Shown here one piece after another: positions 26,160-34,019 of a stretch of 64,000 nt of DNA (positions are counted from its first letter, which is position 1; each line of letters begins with the position of its first letter). The position numbers were made by a program, and so were the translations under genes. This DNA is from UBA1563 sp037440065. Lineage in GTDB: Bacteria > Bacteroidota > Ignavibacteria > Ignavibacteriales > Ignavibacteriaceae. The notes beneath the pieces are model-generated. The model searched no databases, was not told where the DNA came from, and saw only the letters and a program-made list of their open reading frames with translations. The stretch spans positions 62,001 through 126,000 of the forward strand of contig JBBIUV010000017.1 in the NCBI GenBank assembly GCA_037440065.1, read 5' to 3'.

Positions 26160-27407
26160 ATGAAAAATTTCAAAATAGTTTTATTAATGACAATGCTGTT
26201 TTTCTGTTTAACTTCTCTTTTTCCACAACCGAAAGTTAAACTTGGGATCGACGTTTTGAAAGAAAGAAATTTCGATGTACTTAAAGGCAAACGGGTTGGA
26301 TTAATCACCAATCCCACCGGTGTTGACCAAAACTTAAAATCCACCATCGATATTTTGTTCGAATCAAAAGAATGTAAACTAACAGCGTTATATGGACCGG
26401 AACACGGCGTTCGTGGTGATTTTACCGCGGGAACTGAGTTCGATTTTTACACCGATCCCAGAACCAATCTTCCCGTTTATTCAGCTTACGGAAAGACGAA
26501 AAAACCAACTCCCGAAATGTTAAAAAATATTGATGTACTTGTTTACGACATTCAAGATATTGGTTGCCGCTCATACACATTTATCAGCACCCTTGGCCTT
26601 GCGATGGAAGCCGCCGCAGAAAATAATATTCCTTTCGTCGTTCTTGATCGTCCGAATCCACTTGGTGGAATTAAAATTGAAGGTAATCTGGTTGAAGATG
26701 GATTTATTTCTTTTGTTAGCCAATATAAAATTCCCTATGTACATGGATTAACTGTTGGAGAGTTTGCGCAACTTTTGAATGAGGAAGGACTGATGGGAAA
26801 TAAAGTTAAATGCAACTTGACAGTGATTCCCATGCAAGGGTGGAAACGTGAAATGAATTTTGCTGCAACCGGCTTAGAATGGATCCCAACTTCGCCGCAC
26901 ATTCCGCATAAAGAAACTCCGGAATATTATGTCGCAACTGGAATTTTAGGAGAACTCGGTTTTATTTCCGAAGGCGTTGGTTATACAATTCCATTTCAAA
27001 TATTCGCAGCTGAATGGATAGATGGTCAACTTCTCGCACAAAAAATGAATGCTTTAAATTTAAATGGGGTAATTTTCCGTCCAATCACGCTTAAACCTTT
27101 TTACGGGAAACACGAAGGAAACACATTACACGGTGTACAATTGCATATAACTGATTATACAAAAGTAAATTTGATGAGCCTCCAGTTTTTATTTTTACAA
27201 GTGCATCACGAAATGTATCCGGATGAAAATCCTTTTACCAATTGTGAAACTTCTCGATTAAAAATGTTTGATAAGGTTTGCGGAACCTCCAAAATAAGAG
27301 AGCTCTTTACCAAAAGAATGAAATATGAAGATATCCAATCTTATTTAGAGAAAGATGTTGCTGGTTTCAGAGAACTTGCGGAAAAATATTATTTGTACCT
27401 TAATTAA
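26160..27407 (+). CDS. namZ: Exo-beta-N-acetylmuramidase NamZ family protein (DUF1343)
   Basis: A 415-residue exported protein with signal 'LLMTMLFFCLTSLFPQP'. DUF1343 landmarks are 'RVGLITNPTGVDQNLKSTID', 'LTALYGPEHGVRGDFTAG', 'DIQDIGCRSYTFISTLGLAM', 'VLDRPNPLGG' and 'GLEWIPTSPHIP'. Characterised members cleave terminal N-acetylmuramic acid from peptidoglycan fragments, a cell-wall recycling role. Its place between folate/histidine genes and the liv transporter may be incidental. Confidence 0.88.
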   Translation: MKNFKIVLLMTMLFFCLTSLFPQPKVKLGIDVLKERNFDVLKGKRVGLITNPTGVDQNLKSTIDILFESKECKLTALYGPEHGVRGDFTAGTEFDFYTDPRTNLPVYSAYGKTKKPTPEMLKNIDVLVYDIQDIGCRSYTFISTLGLAMEAAAENNIPFVVLDRPNPLGGIKIEGNLVEDGFISFVSQYKIPYVHGLTVGEFAQLLNEEGLMGNKVKCNLTVIPMQGWKREMNFAATGLEWIPTSPHIPHKETPEYYVATGILGELGFISEGVGYTIPFQIFAAEWIDGQLLAQKMNALNLNGVIFRPITLKPFYGKHEGNTLHGVQLHITDYTKVNLMSLQFLFLQVHHEMYPDENPFTNCETSRLKMFDKVCGTSKIRELFTKRMKYEDIQSYLEKDVAGFRELAEKYYLYLN

Positions 27408-27472
27408 AAATATTACCTTCGCATTGCTATTTTGAACTAGTTGATTATTTACAAAATATCTCCGAGGAAAAA

Positions 27473-28708
27473 ATGAAGGCTTCCGGAATACTATTTCTTT
27501 TAATTTCCTTTCTTATCGTTTTAGGAATTAATGGCTGTTCTAAAAAAAATTCCGATTCAATTAAAATTGGAGTGCTTCTTCCCCTTACCGGTTCGCAGGC
27601 AAATTTTGGAGAGATGGAAAAAAATTCCTATGAAATGGTTAAGGAACAGATCAACGCAAATGGAGGAATTGCGGGGAAAAAACTTGAATTTATTTATGAA
27701 GACGATACCGGGAAACCGGATGTTGGCAGAGCAAGTGCAGAAAAGCTGATCAATATTAATAATGTACCGCTTATTGCAGGCGGGTATAGCTCCTCTGTTA
27801 CATTTGCCGCTTGCGCTGTTGCTCAACAGTATAGAGTTCCTTTCCTTGTAAACACTGGTTCAGTAGATAAGATAACCCAACCGGAAGATTTTAATTTAAC
27901 CACGGATGACGGTGATAAATTTTACGTCTACCGTTTGAATCCCGCGGTATCAGAATATGCTTCCGGTTTGGAAGGACTTTTATCTACAGTTGTGAAACCG
28001 GCTTCGGTATTTATCATCCACGAGAACACTGCTTTCGGCTCCGAGGGTGCGGTATCTTTCAAAAATGCCGCAGAGGCTTTGGGTGTTCATGTACTTGACG
28101 TAAAATCATATTCGGCAGGAGTTATTGATTTCAAACCTTTGTTAGAGAATGCAAAAAAATTAAATCCTGCTATGGTTTATATGATTTCCTACGTTATGGA
28201 TGCAGCATTATTGATGAAACAATCGCGTGAAATTAATTTCACACCAAAATTATTTGTTGGCGCCGGCGCAGGATTTACAATGCCGGCATTCAAAGAAAAT
28301 GCTGGGAATGCGAGCAACTTAGTTCTTTCCGCTACTTTATGGCATCAGTCGTTACCGATAAAAGGTGCTGCCGAATACTTTGATAGTTATGTTAAAAAAT
28401 ATGGCGGCGAAGGTCCCGATTATCACGGCGCTGAAGCTTATGCCGCAGCTCAGGTTATTGTCGATGTTTTAAAAAGATGCAACGGGGATTACACAACGGA
28501 AACAATAAAATCCTCTCTTGATAAAACTGATCTGATGACGGTTTTTGGTCCTGTAAAATTCACCTCGTATGGAAAAAAGATTCACCAGAATAAGATGGAT
28601 ACTTTTGTAGTTCAGTGGATTGAGGGACATTTAAAATTAGTCTGGCCGAAAAATCTTGCCAACGCAACTTTCGATTACCCGATCGATTGGAAAGTTGCAT
28701 GGAAGTGA
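27473..28708 (+). CDS. livK: Branched-chain amino-acid ABC transporter substrate-binding lipoprotein
   Basis: A 411-residue Peripla_BP_6 protein. The lipoprotein signal 'FLIVLGINGC-SKKN' anchors it to a membrane. 'IKIGVLLPLTGSQANFGEME' and 'DDTGKPDVGRASAEKLIN' are the opening of the two-lobe fold, and 'YHGAEAYAAAQVIVDVLKR' is typical near the end. It feeds the LivHMGF system encoded next. The ligand could be a branched-chain amino acid or another small amide or acid, since this family is broad. Confidence 0.92.
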   Translation: MKASGILFLLISFLIVLGINGCSKKNSDSIKIGVLLPLTGSQANFGEMEKNSYEMVKEQINANGGIAGKKLEFIYEDDTGKPDVGRASAEKLININNVPLIAGGYSSSVTFAACAVAQQYRVPFLVNTGSVDKITQPEDFNLTTDDGDKFYVYRLNPAVSEYASGLEGLLSTVVKPASVFIIHENTAFGSEGAVSFKNAAEALGVHVLDVKSYSAGVIDFKPLLENAKKLNPAMVYMISYVMDAALLMKQSREINFTPKLFVGAGAGFTMPAFKENAGNASNLVLSATLWHQSLPIKGAAEYFDSYVKKYGGEGPDYHGAEAYAAAQVIVDVLKRCNGDYTTETIKSSLDKTDLMTVFGPVKFTSYGKKIHQNKMDTFVVQWIEGHLKLVWPKNLANATFDYPIDWKVAWK

Positions 28709-28715
28709 ATGGTTT

Positions 28716-28778
28716 GAAATCAGAATACAGAATTCACAAGTCAGAAGAATTATATTCCGAATTCTTACTTCTGATTTC
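28716..28778. repeat. Long imperfect inverted repeat between livK and livH
   Basis: GAAATCAGAA-tac-AGAATTC, a 23-nt centre, then GAATTCT-tac-TTCTGATTTC: 17 paired bases with a symmetric 3-nt internal loop. It starts 7 nt after the livK stop. It could protect the livK message from 3' decay and set a higher level of binding protein than permease, as in other ABC operons. No U-run follows, so full termination is unlikely. Confidence 0.65.
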
Positions 28779-28874
28779 TATTTCTCATATTATAAAATAT
28801 TCTGATCCTTTTGTGTTGAATATTTTTATTAATTATCTAAGTTATTAAAAGAAAAAATTTATAAAAGAATTAAT

Positions 28875-28891
28875 AGAGGAATGCAAAATTG
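28875..28891 (+). promoter_or_regulatory. Ribosome binding site and TTG start of livH
   Basis: AGAGGA (28875-28880) lies 8 nt before TTG (28889). The ATG at 28881 directly abuts the AGAGGA, is in another frame and reads only ten codons (MQNWIWSFKR), so TTG is the better start. Confidence 0.65.
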
Positions 28892-29764
28892 GATCTGGTC
28901 TTTCAAACGTTAGTGTATGGTCTGTTGATCAGCGGTTTGTATGCAATGATCGGGATCGGCATGACCCTAATCATGGGTGTGCTTGGAATAATAAATCTTG
29001 CACACGGCCAGTTAATGATGGTTGCAATGTACATTACCTGGGTGCTCTGGCAATATACCGGGATCGATCCTTACCTCTCTATTTTTATAACGATTCCATT
29101 TATTTTCTTTTTAGGACAAGGTATCAGCCAGTATCTACTTTATCCTCTTATAAAAAAAGAATCTATTCTTCCGGAAAACCAGGTGCTGATGACTGTTGGA
29201 ATTGGAGTAGTTCTTGTCGAATTAATCAGAGCAATCTTCTCAAGCGATTATCGCTCAGTAAGAACAAGTTACACCGATGCTTCAATTCATCTCGGGCCAA
29301 TTTTTTTAAATGTTCCTCTTGCAATCGCATTTTTAATTTCGATCTTTTTTACGATAGGACTTTTCATCCTTTTAACCAAAACAGATCTCGGTAGATCGAT
29401 TCGCGCAACAGCGCAAGATAGAAGCGCCGCAACACTTATGGGAATAAGCGTGAAGAAAATTACAATTCTTACATACGGAATCGGAAGCGCGCTGGTTGGC
29501 GCCGCTGGCGTTTTACTTTTACCAGTTTATTATTTATTCCCCGATGTCGGTCCCATCTTTACTGTAAAAGCATTTGTGATTACATTACTTGGCGGACTCG
29601 GCTCCCCTATCGGTGCGATCATTGGCGGATTAGTACTTGGTGTTTCGGAAACCGTTGGCGCAACTTATCTTTCTATGGGTTACAGAGATGCAATCGGACT
29701 TGTGATATTTTTACTTGTTCTGGTTTTCCTTCCGGGCGGATTGAAACGAATAACAAAAATTTAG
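28889..29764 (+). CDS. livH: Branched-chain amino-acid ABC transporter permease LivH
   Basis: A 291-residue inner-membrane permease with about eight hydrophobic segments. 'GMTLIMGVLGIINLAHGQLM' and 'FVITLLGGLGSPIGAIIGG' are LivH signatures. 'RATAQDRSAATLMGISVKKI' is the cytoplasmic coupling loop to the ATPase. It starts with TTG at an ideal distance from AGAGGA. It pairs with livM, encoded 6 nt downstream. Confidence 0.95.
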   Translation: MDLVFQTLVYGLLISGLYAMIGIGMTLIMGVLGIINLAHGQLMMVAMYITWVLWQYTGIDPYLSIFITIPFIFFLGQGISQYLLYPLIKKESILPENQVLMTVGIGVVLVELIRAIFSSDYRSVRTSYTDASIHLGPIFLNVPLAIAFLISIFFTIGLFILLTKTDLGRSIRATAQDRSAATLMGISVKKITILTYGIGSALVGAAGVLLLPVYYLFPDVGPIFTVKAFVITLLGGLGSPIGAIIGGLVLGVSETVGATYLSMGYRDAIGLVIFLLVLVFLPGGLKRITKI

Positions 29765-29770
29765 TAAAGC

Positions 29771-30763
29771 ATGTATCGTAACGAAAAAATAAAATTATTT
29801 GTAATCAATCGTATCGAATGGATCATCCTCGCTTCAGCGATTGCTACACCGTTTATTTTTAATTTCTCTCCTTACTTCCAGGGGCTTCTCATTTTTGTTT
29901 TGCTTTGGGTCATCATGGGAACTTCATGGAACTTGCTCGCCGGATTCACCGGACAAGTTTCGTTCGGGCACGCGGCTTATTTCGGTATCGGCGCTTATGC
30001 TGCGGCGCTTCCTTATTTGCATTGGGGAATTTCTCCTTGGTGGGGATTACTAACAGGGGGAATAACAGCTGTAATTCTCGGTTACGTTCTTGGGATAATG
30101 GTTTTCCGTTTGCGCGGTCCATACTTTGCACTTGGTACTTTAGCTTCTGCTGAAATTTTAAGAATAATTTTTGGCGAAGAAAAATGGCTCTCCAACGGAC
30201 ACAATGGAATTCTCTACATGACCACCTGGGTTAGTAAATATCCCTATTATTTTGTCGCACTCATTCTAACCATTGGCACAATCCTTTCTGTTAAAATTGT
30301 AATGAAGAGTAAAGCCGGATATTATTTTCTATCGATCAGAGAAGATGAAGATGCTGCAGAGGCGATCGGCATCGACACGAAAAAATATAAAAACATCGCA
30401 ACAATAATTTCTACATTCTGGGCAGGTATGGCAGGCGCGTTTTATATGATCTACATGGGATTTGTTGATCCCGAAACCGTTTTTGCACTTCATAACATTT
30501 CCATAATTACAATTCTCGTGGGAATAATAGGAGGCGTCGGAACGATCTGGGGACCTGCAGTGGGTGCGGTTATTATGGTTTTAGTGCAAGAACTTTTCCG
30601 CTCTTCTTTTTTCGGATTAGCTCCTGATTGGGTATCAAGATTTCATGCAATGGCTTTTGGTTTGCTCGTAATTTTCGTTATTCTTTATGTGGCAGGCGGT
30701 GTTGTTGGCGATTGGGATTTAATTGCGAAGAAATTCCGTTTGAAAAAATCGGCGGAGCAATAA
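29771..30763 (+). CDS. livM: Branched-chain amino-acid ABC transporter permease LivM
   Basis: A 330-residue second permease subunit. 'NLLAGFTGQVSFGHAAYFGI' and 'LRGPYFALGTLA' are family signatures. 'SIREDEDAAEAIGIDTKKYK' is the coupling loop, and 'GGVGTIWGPAVGAVIM' is near the end. It forms the translocation channel with LivH. livG starts 2 nt after its stop. Confidence 0.95.
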   Translation: MYRNEKIKLFVINRIEWIILASAIATPFIFNFSPYFQGLLIFVLLWVIMGTSWNLLAGFTGQVSFGHAAYFGIGAYAAALPYLHWGISPWWGLLTGGITAVILGYVLGIMVFRLRGPYFALGTLASAEILRIIFGEEKWLSNGHNGILYMTTWVSKYPYYFVALILTIGTILSVKIVMKSKAGYYFLSIREDEDAAEAIGIDTKKYKNIATIISTFWAGMAGAFYMIYMGFVDPETVFALHNISIITILVGIIGGVGTIWGPAVGAVIMVLVQELFRSSFFGLAPDWVSRFHAMAFGLLVIFVILYVAGGVVGDWDLIAKKFRLKKSAEQ

Positions 30764-30765
30764 CT

Positions 30766-31500
30766 ATGGGTAAACTTAAAATAGAAAATCTCACAAAAGT
30801 TTTCGGCGGATTAACAGCAGTGAATGATGTATCTGCAGAAATTAAAGAAGGTGAAATTTTCGGTTTGATCGGACCAAACGGAAGCGGTAAAACAACGGTC
30901 TTCAATCTGATCAGTCAATTTTATCCAGTTACCAATGGGAAAATAATTTTTAACGGACACGATATCACAAAGAAAAAAACTTACGAGATAGCAAGACTTG
31001 GAATTGGAAGAACTTTTCAATCAGTGAAACCATTAAAAAGATTAACGGTTGAAGATAACATTATGTCTGCCGCATTTGCACGGGAAAAAACTTCTGCTGG
31101 AGCGAGAAAAGTTGCACAAGATGTTCTTGAGTTTTGTTTACTCCACGATGTAAGTCATATGAACGCCGGAGGTCTTCCGATCGCCGGAAGAAAAAGATTA
31201 GAAATAGCAAAAGCGCTCGCTACGCGTCCTTCCCTTTTATTACTTGATGAAACTACCGCCGGATTAAATCCGTCAGAGTTGGACACCGCAATTGACATCA
31301 TAAAAAAAATAAGAACCGAACTTGGAATTACCATCGTAATTGTTGAGCACATCATGAAAGTGATCATGAATATTTCGGATCGAGTTCATGTAATGGCGCA
31401 CGGTTCAACTATCGCGGAAGGGACTCCTTCAGAAGTTGCAAAAAATCCGACTGTGATAGAAGCATATCTCGGTTCAGAATTTATTATGGAGAAAAGGTAA
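30766..31500 (+). CDS. livG: Branched-chain amino-acid ABC transporter ATPase LivG
   Basis: A 244-residue ATPase. Walker A is 'GPNGSGKTTVFNLI' and Walker B is 'LLLLDETTAGLNPSE'. 'IKKIRTELGITIVIVEHIMK' and 'AHGSTIAEGTPSEV' are characteristic LivG tails. The ABC signature is degenerate ('GGLPIAGRKRLEIAKAL'), as in many LivG proteins. The ATG was chosen over an upstream in-frame start because the preceding codons overlap livM. Confidence 0.94.
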   Translation: MGKLKIENLTKVFGGLTAVNDVSAEIKEGEIFGLIGPNGSGKTTVFNLISQFYPVTNGKIIFNGHDITKKKTYEIARLGIGRTFQSVKPLKRLTVEDNIMSAAFAREKTSAGARKVAQDVLEFCLLHDVSHMNAGGLPIAGRKRLEIAKALATRPSLLLLDETTAGLNPSELDTAIDIIKKIRTELGITIVIVEHIMKVIMNISDRVHVMAHGSTIAEGTPSEVAKNPTVIEAYLGSEFIMEKR

Positions 31501-31501
31501 C

Positions 31502-32206
31502 ATGCTTAAAGTTGAAAACATGAGCATGAGTTACAAAGACCTTCAGGTATTGTGGGATATAAATTTTGAAGTTGCAAAAAATGAGATCGTTGTGCTTGTT
31601 GGGGCGAACGGCGCCGGAAAGTCATCAGTGCTAAAATCAATTTCTGGACTCGAAAAAATGCAGAATGGAACGATAGAATTTAATGGAGAAATTTTATCAG
31701 AAATATCTCCAGATAAAATCATTAAACAAGGAATTGTCCACGTACCAGAAGGAAGAAAATTATTTAACGAAATGACCGTTGAAGAAAATCTAATAATGGG
31801 CTCGTTGTTCGGAGCTGCAAAAGAAAAAAGAAAAGCTTCACTCGAAGAATGCTATTCCCTTTTCCCCCGGTTAAAAGAAAGGCGAAAACAAACTGCGGGA
31901 ACCTTGAGCGGCGGTGAACAACAGATGGCTGCAATAGCAAGAGGATTAATGTCGCTCCCGAAATTATTAATGCTCGATGAGCCAAGTCTCGGTTTATCGC
32001 CGGTTCTTGTTAATGATATTTTTGAAATAATTAAAAAAATTAACAAAGAAGGAATCACAATCTTGCTTATCGAGCAGAACGTGCAAACGACACTCACCTT
32101 TTGCCATAGAGCATATGTTCTTGAAAACGGGAGAATAACAATGAGCGGCACCGGAAATGAATTATTGAATAATGAACATGTCAGAACCGCTTATCTTGGA
32201 ATTTAG
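31502..32206 (+). CDS. livF: Branched-chain amino-acid ABC transporter ATPase LivF
   Basis: A 234-residue second ATPase. Walker A is 'GANGAGKSSVLKSI', the signature motif is 'TLSGGEQQMAAIARGL', Walker B is 'LLMLDEPSLGLSPVL', and it ends 'VLENGRITMSGTGNELL'. 'QGIVHVPEGRKLFNEMTVEE' is a LivF-specific run. It lies 1 nt after the livG stop and closes the operon. Confidence 0.95.
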   Translation: MLKVENMSMSYKDLQVLWDINFEVAKNEIVVLVGANGAGKSSVLKSISGLEKMQNGTIEFNGEILSEISPDKIIKQGIVHVPEGRKLFNEMTVEENLIMGSLFGAAKEKRKASLEECYSLFPRLKERRKQTAGTLSGGEQQMAAIARGLMSLPKLLMLDEPSLGLSPVLVNDIFEIIKKINKEGITILLIEQNVQTTLTFCHRAYVLENGRITMSGTGNELLNNEHVRTAYLGI

Positions 32207-32225
32207 AACTAATCTTCCAAACATG

Positions 32226-32243
32226 TTGTTAAGATTATAACAA
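32226..32243. promoter_or_regulatory. Inverted repeat TTGTTA-N6-TAACAA upstream of the NTF2-like/crp gene pair
   Basis: A 6-bp perfect dyad with a 6-nt spacer, about 55 nt before the NTF2-like ATG. Its size suits a dimeric regulator, and the product of the second gene of the pair is a Crp/Fnr protein, so autoregulation is possible. The half-site differs from the TTGAT boxes found further on, so this is tentative. Confidence 0.4.
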
Positions 32244-32296
32244 TCACATTTACTGTTATCAGTATAATATTATTCATGGTATAATTCGAAGGAAAT

Positions 32297-32770
32297 ATGA
32301 ACAACATAGATTTAATAAATAATTTTTACGAATCATTCGCAAAAGCAGACCCTGAAGGTATGGTTATTTGTTACGATGAAAACATCGTCTTTTCCGATCC
32401 TGCATTTGGAGAGCTAAAAGGTAACAACGCAAAAAATATGTGGCGAATGCTGCTCGGCAGAGGGAATGACATTAAGATTACCTTCGAGAATGTTCAAGCT
32501 GATGACAAAACCGGTTCTGCAAACTGGAGAGCGGAATATGTTTACAGTCAAACCGGAAGAAAGGTAATAAATATAATATCGGCACAATTTGAATTTAATA
32601 ATGGAAAAATTATAAAACATACCGACAGTTTTAATTTATGGAGATGGACGCAGCAAGCGCTCGGTTGGAAAGGTTATCTTTTAGGTTGGTCTCCGTTTAT
32701 GAAAAAGAAAATTCAAAAACAGACAAATCAATTATTAAAAATCTATAGTAAGCGATACGGTTTGAAATAA
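32297..32770 (+). CDS. NTF2-like (SnoaL-type) protein
   Basis: A 157-residue protein with the cone-shaped NTF2 fold pattern: 'IDLINNFYESFAKADPEGMV', 'YDENIVFSDPAFGELKGNNA', 'GSANWRAEYVYSQTGRKVIN' and 'FEFNNGKIIKHTDSFNLWRW'. This is the standard helix, 'D..F.DP', then return-strand layout. Such proteins bind or transform small molecules, and the ligand here is unknown. It is the first gene of a plus-strand block, 13 nt before a Crp/Fnr gene, with GAAGGAAAT before the ATG. Confidence 0.78.
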   Translation: MNNIDLINNFYESFAKADPEGMVICYDENIVFSDPAFGELKGNNAKNMWRMLLGRGNDIKITFENVQADDKTGSANWRAEYVYSQTGRKVINIISAQFEFNNGKIIKHTDSFNLWRWTQQALGWKGYLLGWSPFMKKKIQKQTNQLLKIYSKRYGLK

Positions 32771-32783
32771 TTTTCCAGAAGCC

Positions 32784-33353
32784 ATGACTGAGTTAGAACA
32801 ATATATACAATCATATTTCGGAATTCGAAAAGACGACATAGAACAAATCGTTTCGTTGTTTAAACAAACTGAAATTAAAAAAGGTGACTTCTTCTTAAAA
32901 ACCGGAACGCGATGTGACAAGTTAAGTTTTATTAAGTCGGGACTTTTGAGAATTTACGTTCAGACACCGGAGAAAGAAGTCACTCAGTGGATATCTACAA
33001 AAGGATATTTTGTAACCGATCTTTCAAGTTTGGTGTTCAATACTCCGGCGCGTTGGACAATCCAGGCTTTAACTGATACCGAACTCTTTACCATAAACAG
33101 AGAAGATTATAACAGAATCGGAAAAATTATTCCTCAATGGTACGAACTTGAAAAACTTTTTATCGCCCGTTGTTTCACAATTTTGGAAGATAGAATTTTC
33201 AGTCACCTTTCGATGAGCGCCGAAGAGCGTTATGCTTTTTTTTTCGAAAATAATAAAGAACTTTTCAACCAGGTACCACTGCAGTACATCGCTTCAATGC
33301 TGGGGATGACCCCAGAAACCTTTAGTCGCGTAAGAAAAAAAGCTCTTCAATAA
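32784..33353 (+). CDS. Crp/Fnr family transcription regulator (first of two)
   Basis: A 189-residue regulator. Residues ~20-110 form the cyclic-nucleotide-binding-like beta barrel ('KKGDFFLKTGTRCDKLSFIK', 'TQWISTKGYFVTDLSSL', 'RWTIQALTDTELFTI'). The C-terminal winged helix contains 'YIASMLGMTPETFSRVRKK'. Glu178, Ser181 and Arg182 match the E--SR contacts with which Fnr reads TTGAT half-sites. The Cys cluster of true Fnr is absent, so an N-terminal Fe-S sensor is unlikely. A Fnr-like box lies 5 nt past its stop, in front of the next gene. Confidence 0.88.
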   Translation: MTELEQYIQSYFGIRKDDIEQIVSLFKQTEIKKGDFFLKTGTRCDKLSFIKSGLLRIYVQTPEKEVTQWISTKGYFVTDLSSLVFNTPARWTIQALTDTELFTINREDYNRIGKIIPQWYELEKLFIARCFTILEDRIFSHLSMSAEERYAFFFENNKELFNQVPLQYIASMLGMTPETFSRVRKKALQ

Positions 33354-33357
33354 TTTC

Positions 33358-33402
33358 TTGATTTTTGTCAAGAGTAAAGTTCCTTTCCTTCCCCAATTTT
33401 TG
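33358..33402 (+). promoter_or_regulatory. Fnr-type box and -7 element before the SRPBCC gene
   Basis: TTGAT-TTTT-GTCAA (33358-33371) is one base from the Fnr consensus TTGAT-N4-ATCAA, and extends to a CTTGA/TCAAG dyad. AATTTTTG (33395-33402) resembles TAnnTTTG. The box centre is about 30 nt upstream of it, placing the box near -43, a class II activator position. The same geometry recurs at 35657-35702. Confidence 0.6.
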
Positions 33403-33460
33403 ATTGTTATTAAAAAGCTTTTCGAAGCAGAAATTCAACAATCAATAAAGGAATGAAAAA

Positions 33461-33946
33461 ATGAAATACTTAAGTTCAATCGCGTTTTTAACTTTTTTAA
33501 GTAGCGCTTTATTCGCAAAGGAATTAAAAACAGAAATCTTAATAAACGCCGCACCACAAAAAATTTGGAAAATCCTTACAGATTTTGAGAACTATCCAAA
33601 ATGGAATCCGTTTATTACGTTCATTAAAGGTGAAGCGATCGTCGGCAAAAAAATCAGCATTAAAGTTGAGCCACCAAATTCCAGAGCTATGACTTTTGAA
33701 CCGGAAATACTTGTCTTTGAAACAAACAAAGAACTACGCTGGCTTGGTCATTTTTTGTTCAGCGGACTCTTTGACGGTGAACATAAATTTGAACTTATTG
33801 ATAATGGAAACGGTACAACAACATTCAAACAAAGCGAAGATTTTGGCGGTATCCTTGTTCCCTTTTTCGGAAGCTCGTTTGATGATACTTTGGAAGGATT
33901 CAAGGCGATGAACGAAAAATTAAAAGAGTTGGCAGAAAAAGAGTAG
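33461..33946 (+). CDS. Exported SRPBCC (polyketide cyclase/START-like) protein
   Basis: A 161-residue protein. 'MKYLSSIAFLTFLSSALFAK' looks like a cleavable signal peptide. The SRPBCC fold follows ('EILINAAPQKIWKILTDFEN', 'YPKWNPFITFIKGEAIVGK', 'ELRWLGHFLFSGLFDGEHKF', 'GTTTFKQSEDFGGILVP'). The domain makes a hydrophobic pocket for lipids or aromatic compounds. Relatives are normally cytoplasmic, so the signal is unusual. A Fnr-type box and -7 element lie just upstream. Confidence 0.8.
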   Translation: MKYLSSIAFLTFLSSALFAKELKTEILINAAPQKIWKILTDFENYPKWNPFITFIKGEAIVGKKISIKVEPPNSRAMTFEPEILVFETNKELRWLGHFLFSGLFDGEHKFELIDNGNGTTTFKQSEDFGGILVPFFGSSFDDTLEGFKAMNEKLKELAEKE

Positions 33947-33997
33947 TACAAAAAATTCCTTGTCAATTTTTCGGTTGTGAACTCATCTCTCGAAGAT

Positions 33998-34005
33998 TAA
34001 TTTTG
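33998..34005 (+). promoter_or_regulatory. -7 box TAATTTTG upstream of ada
   Basis: An exact match to TAnnTTTG, 15 nt before the first ATG. A lone CCTTGTC half-site (33958-33964) lies at about the distance of the Fnr boxes in the neighbouring promoters, but its other half is missing. Confidence 0.45.
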
Positions 34006-34019
34006 CATTAAAAAAAATT

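Noticed and set aside
28881..28913. Leader peptide gene MQNWIWSFKR before livH
   Set aside because: Its ATG directly abuts the ribosome site (no spacer), the peptide lacks runs of branched-chain codons expected for attenuation, and it ends inside livH.
33951..33971. AAAAATT-N7-AATTTTT as a terminator of the SRPBCC gene
   Set aside because: All-AT 7-bp stem with no clear U-tail in a very AT-rich gap; expected by chance.
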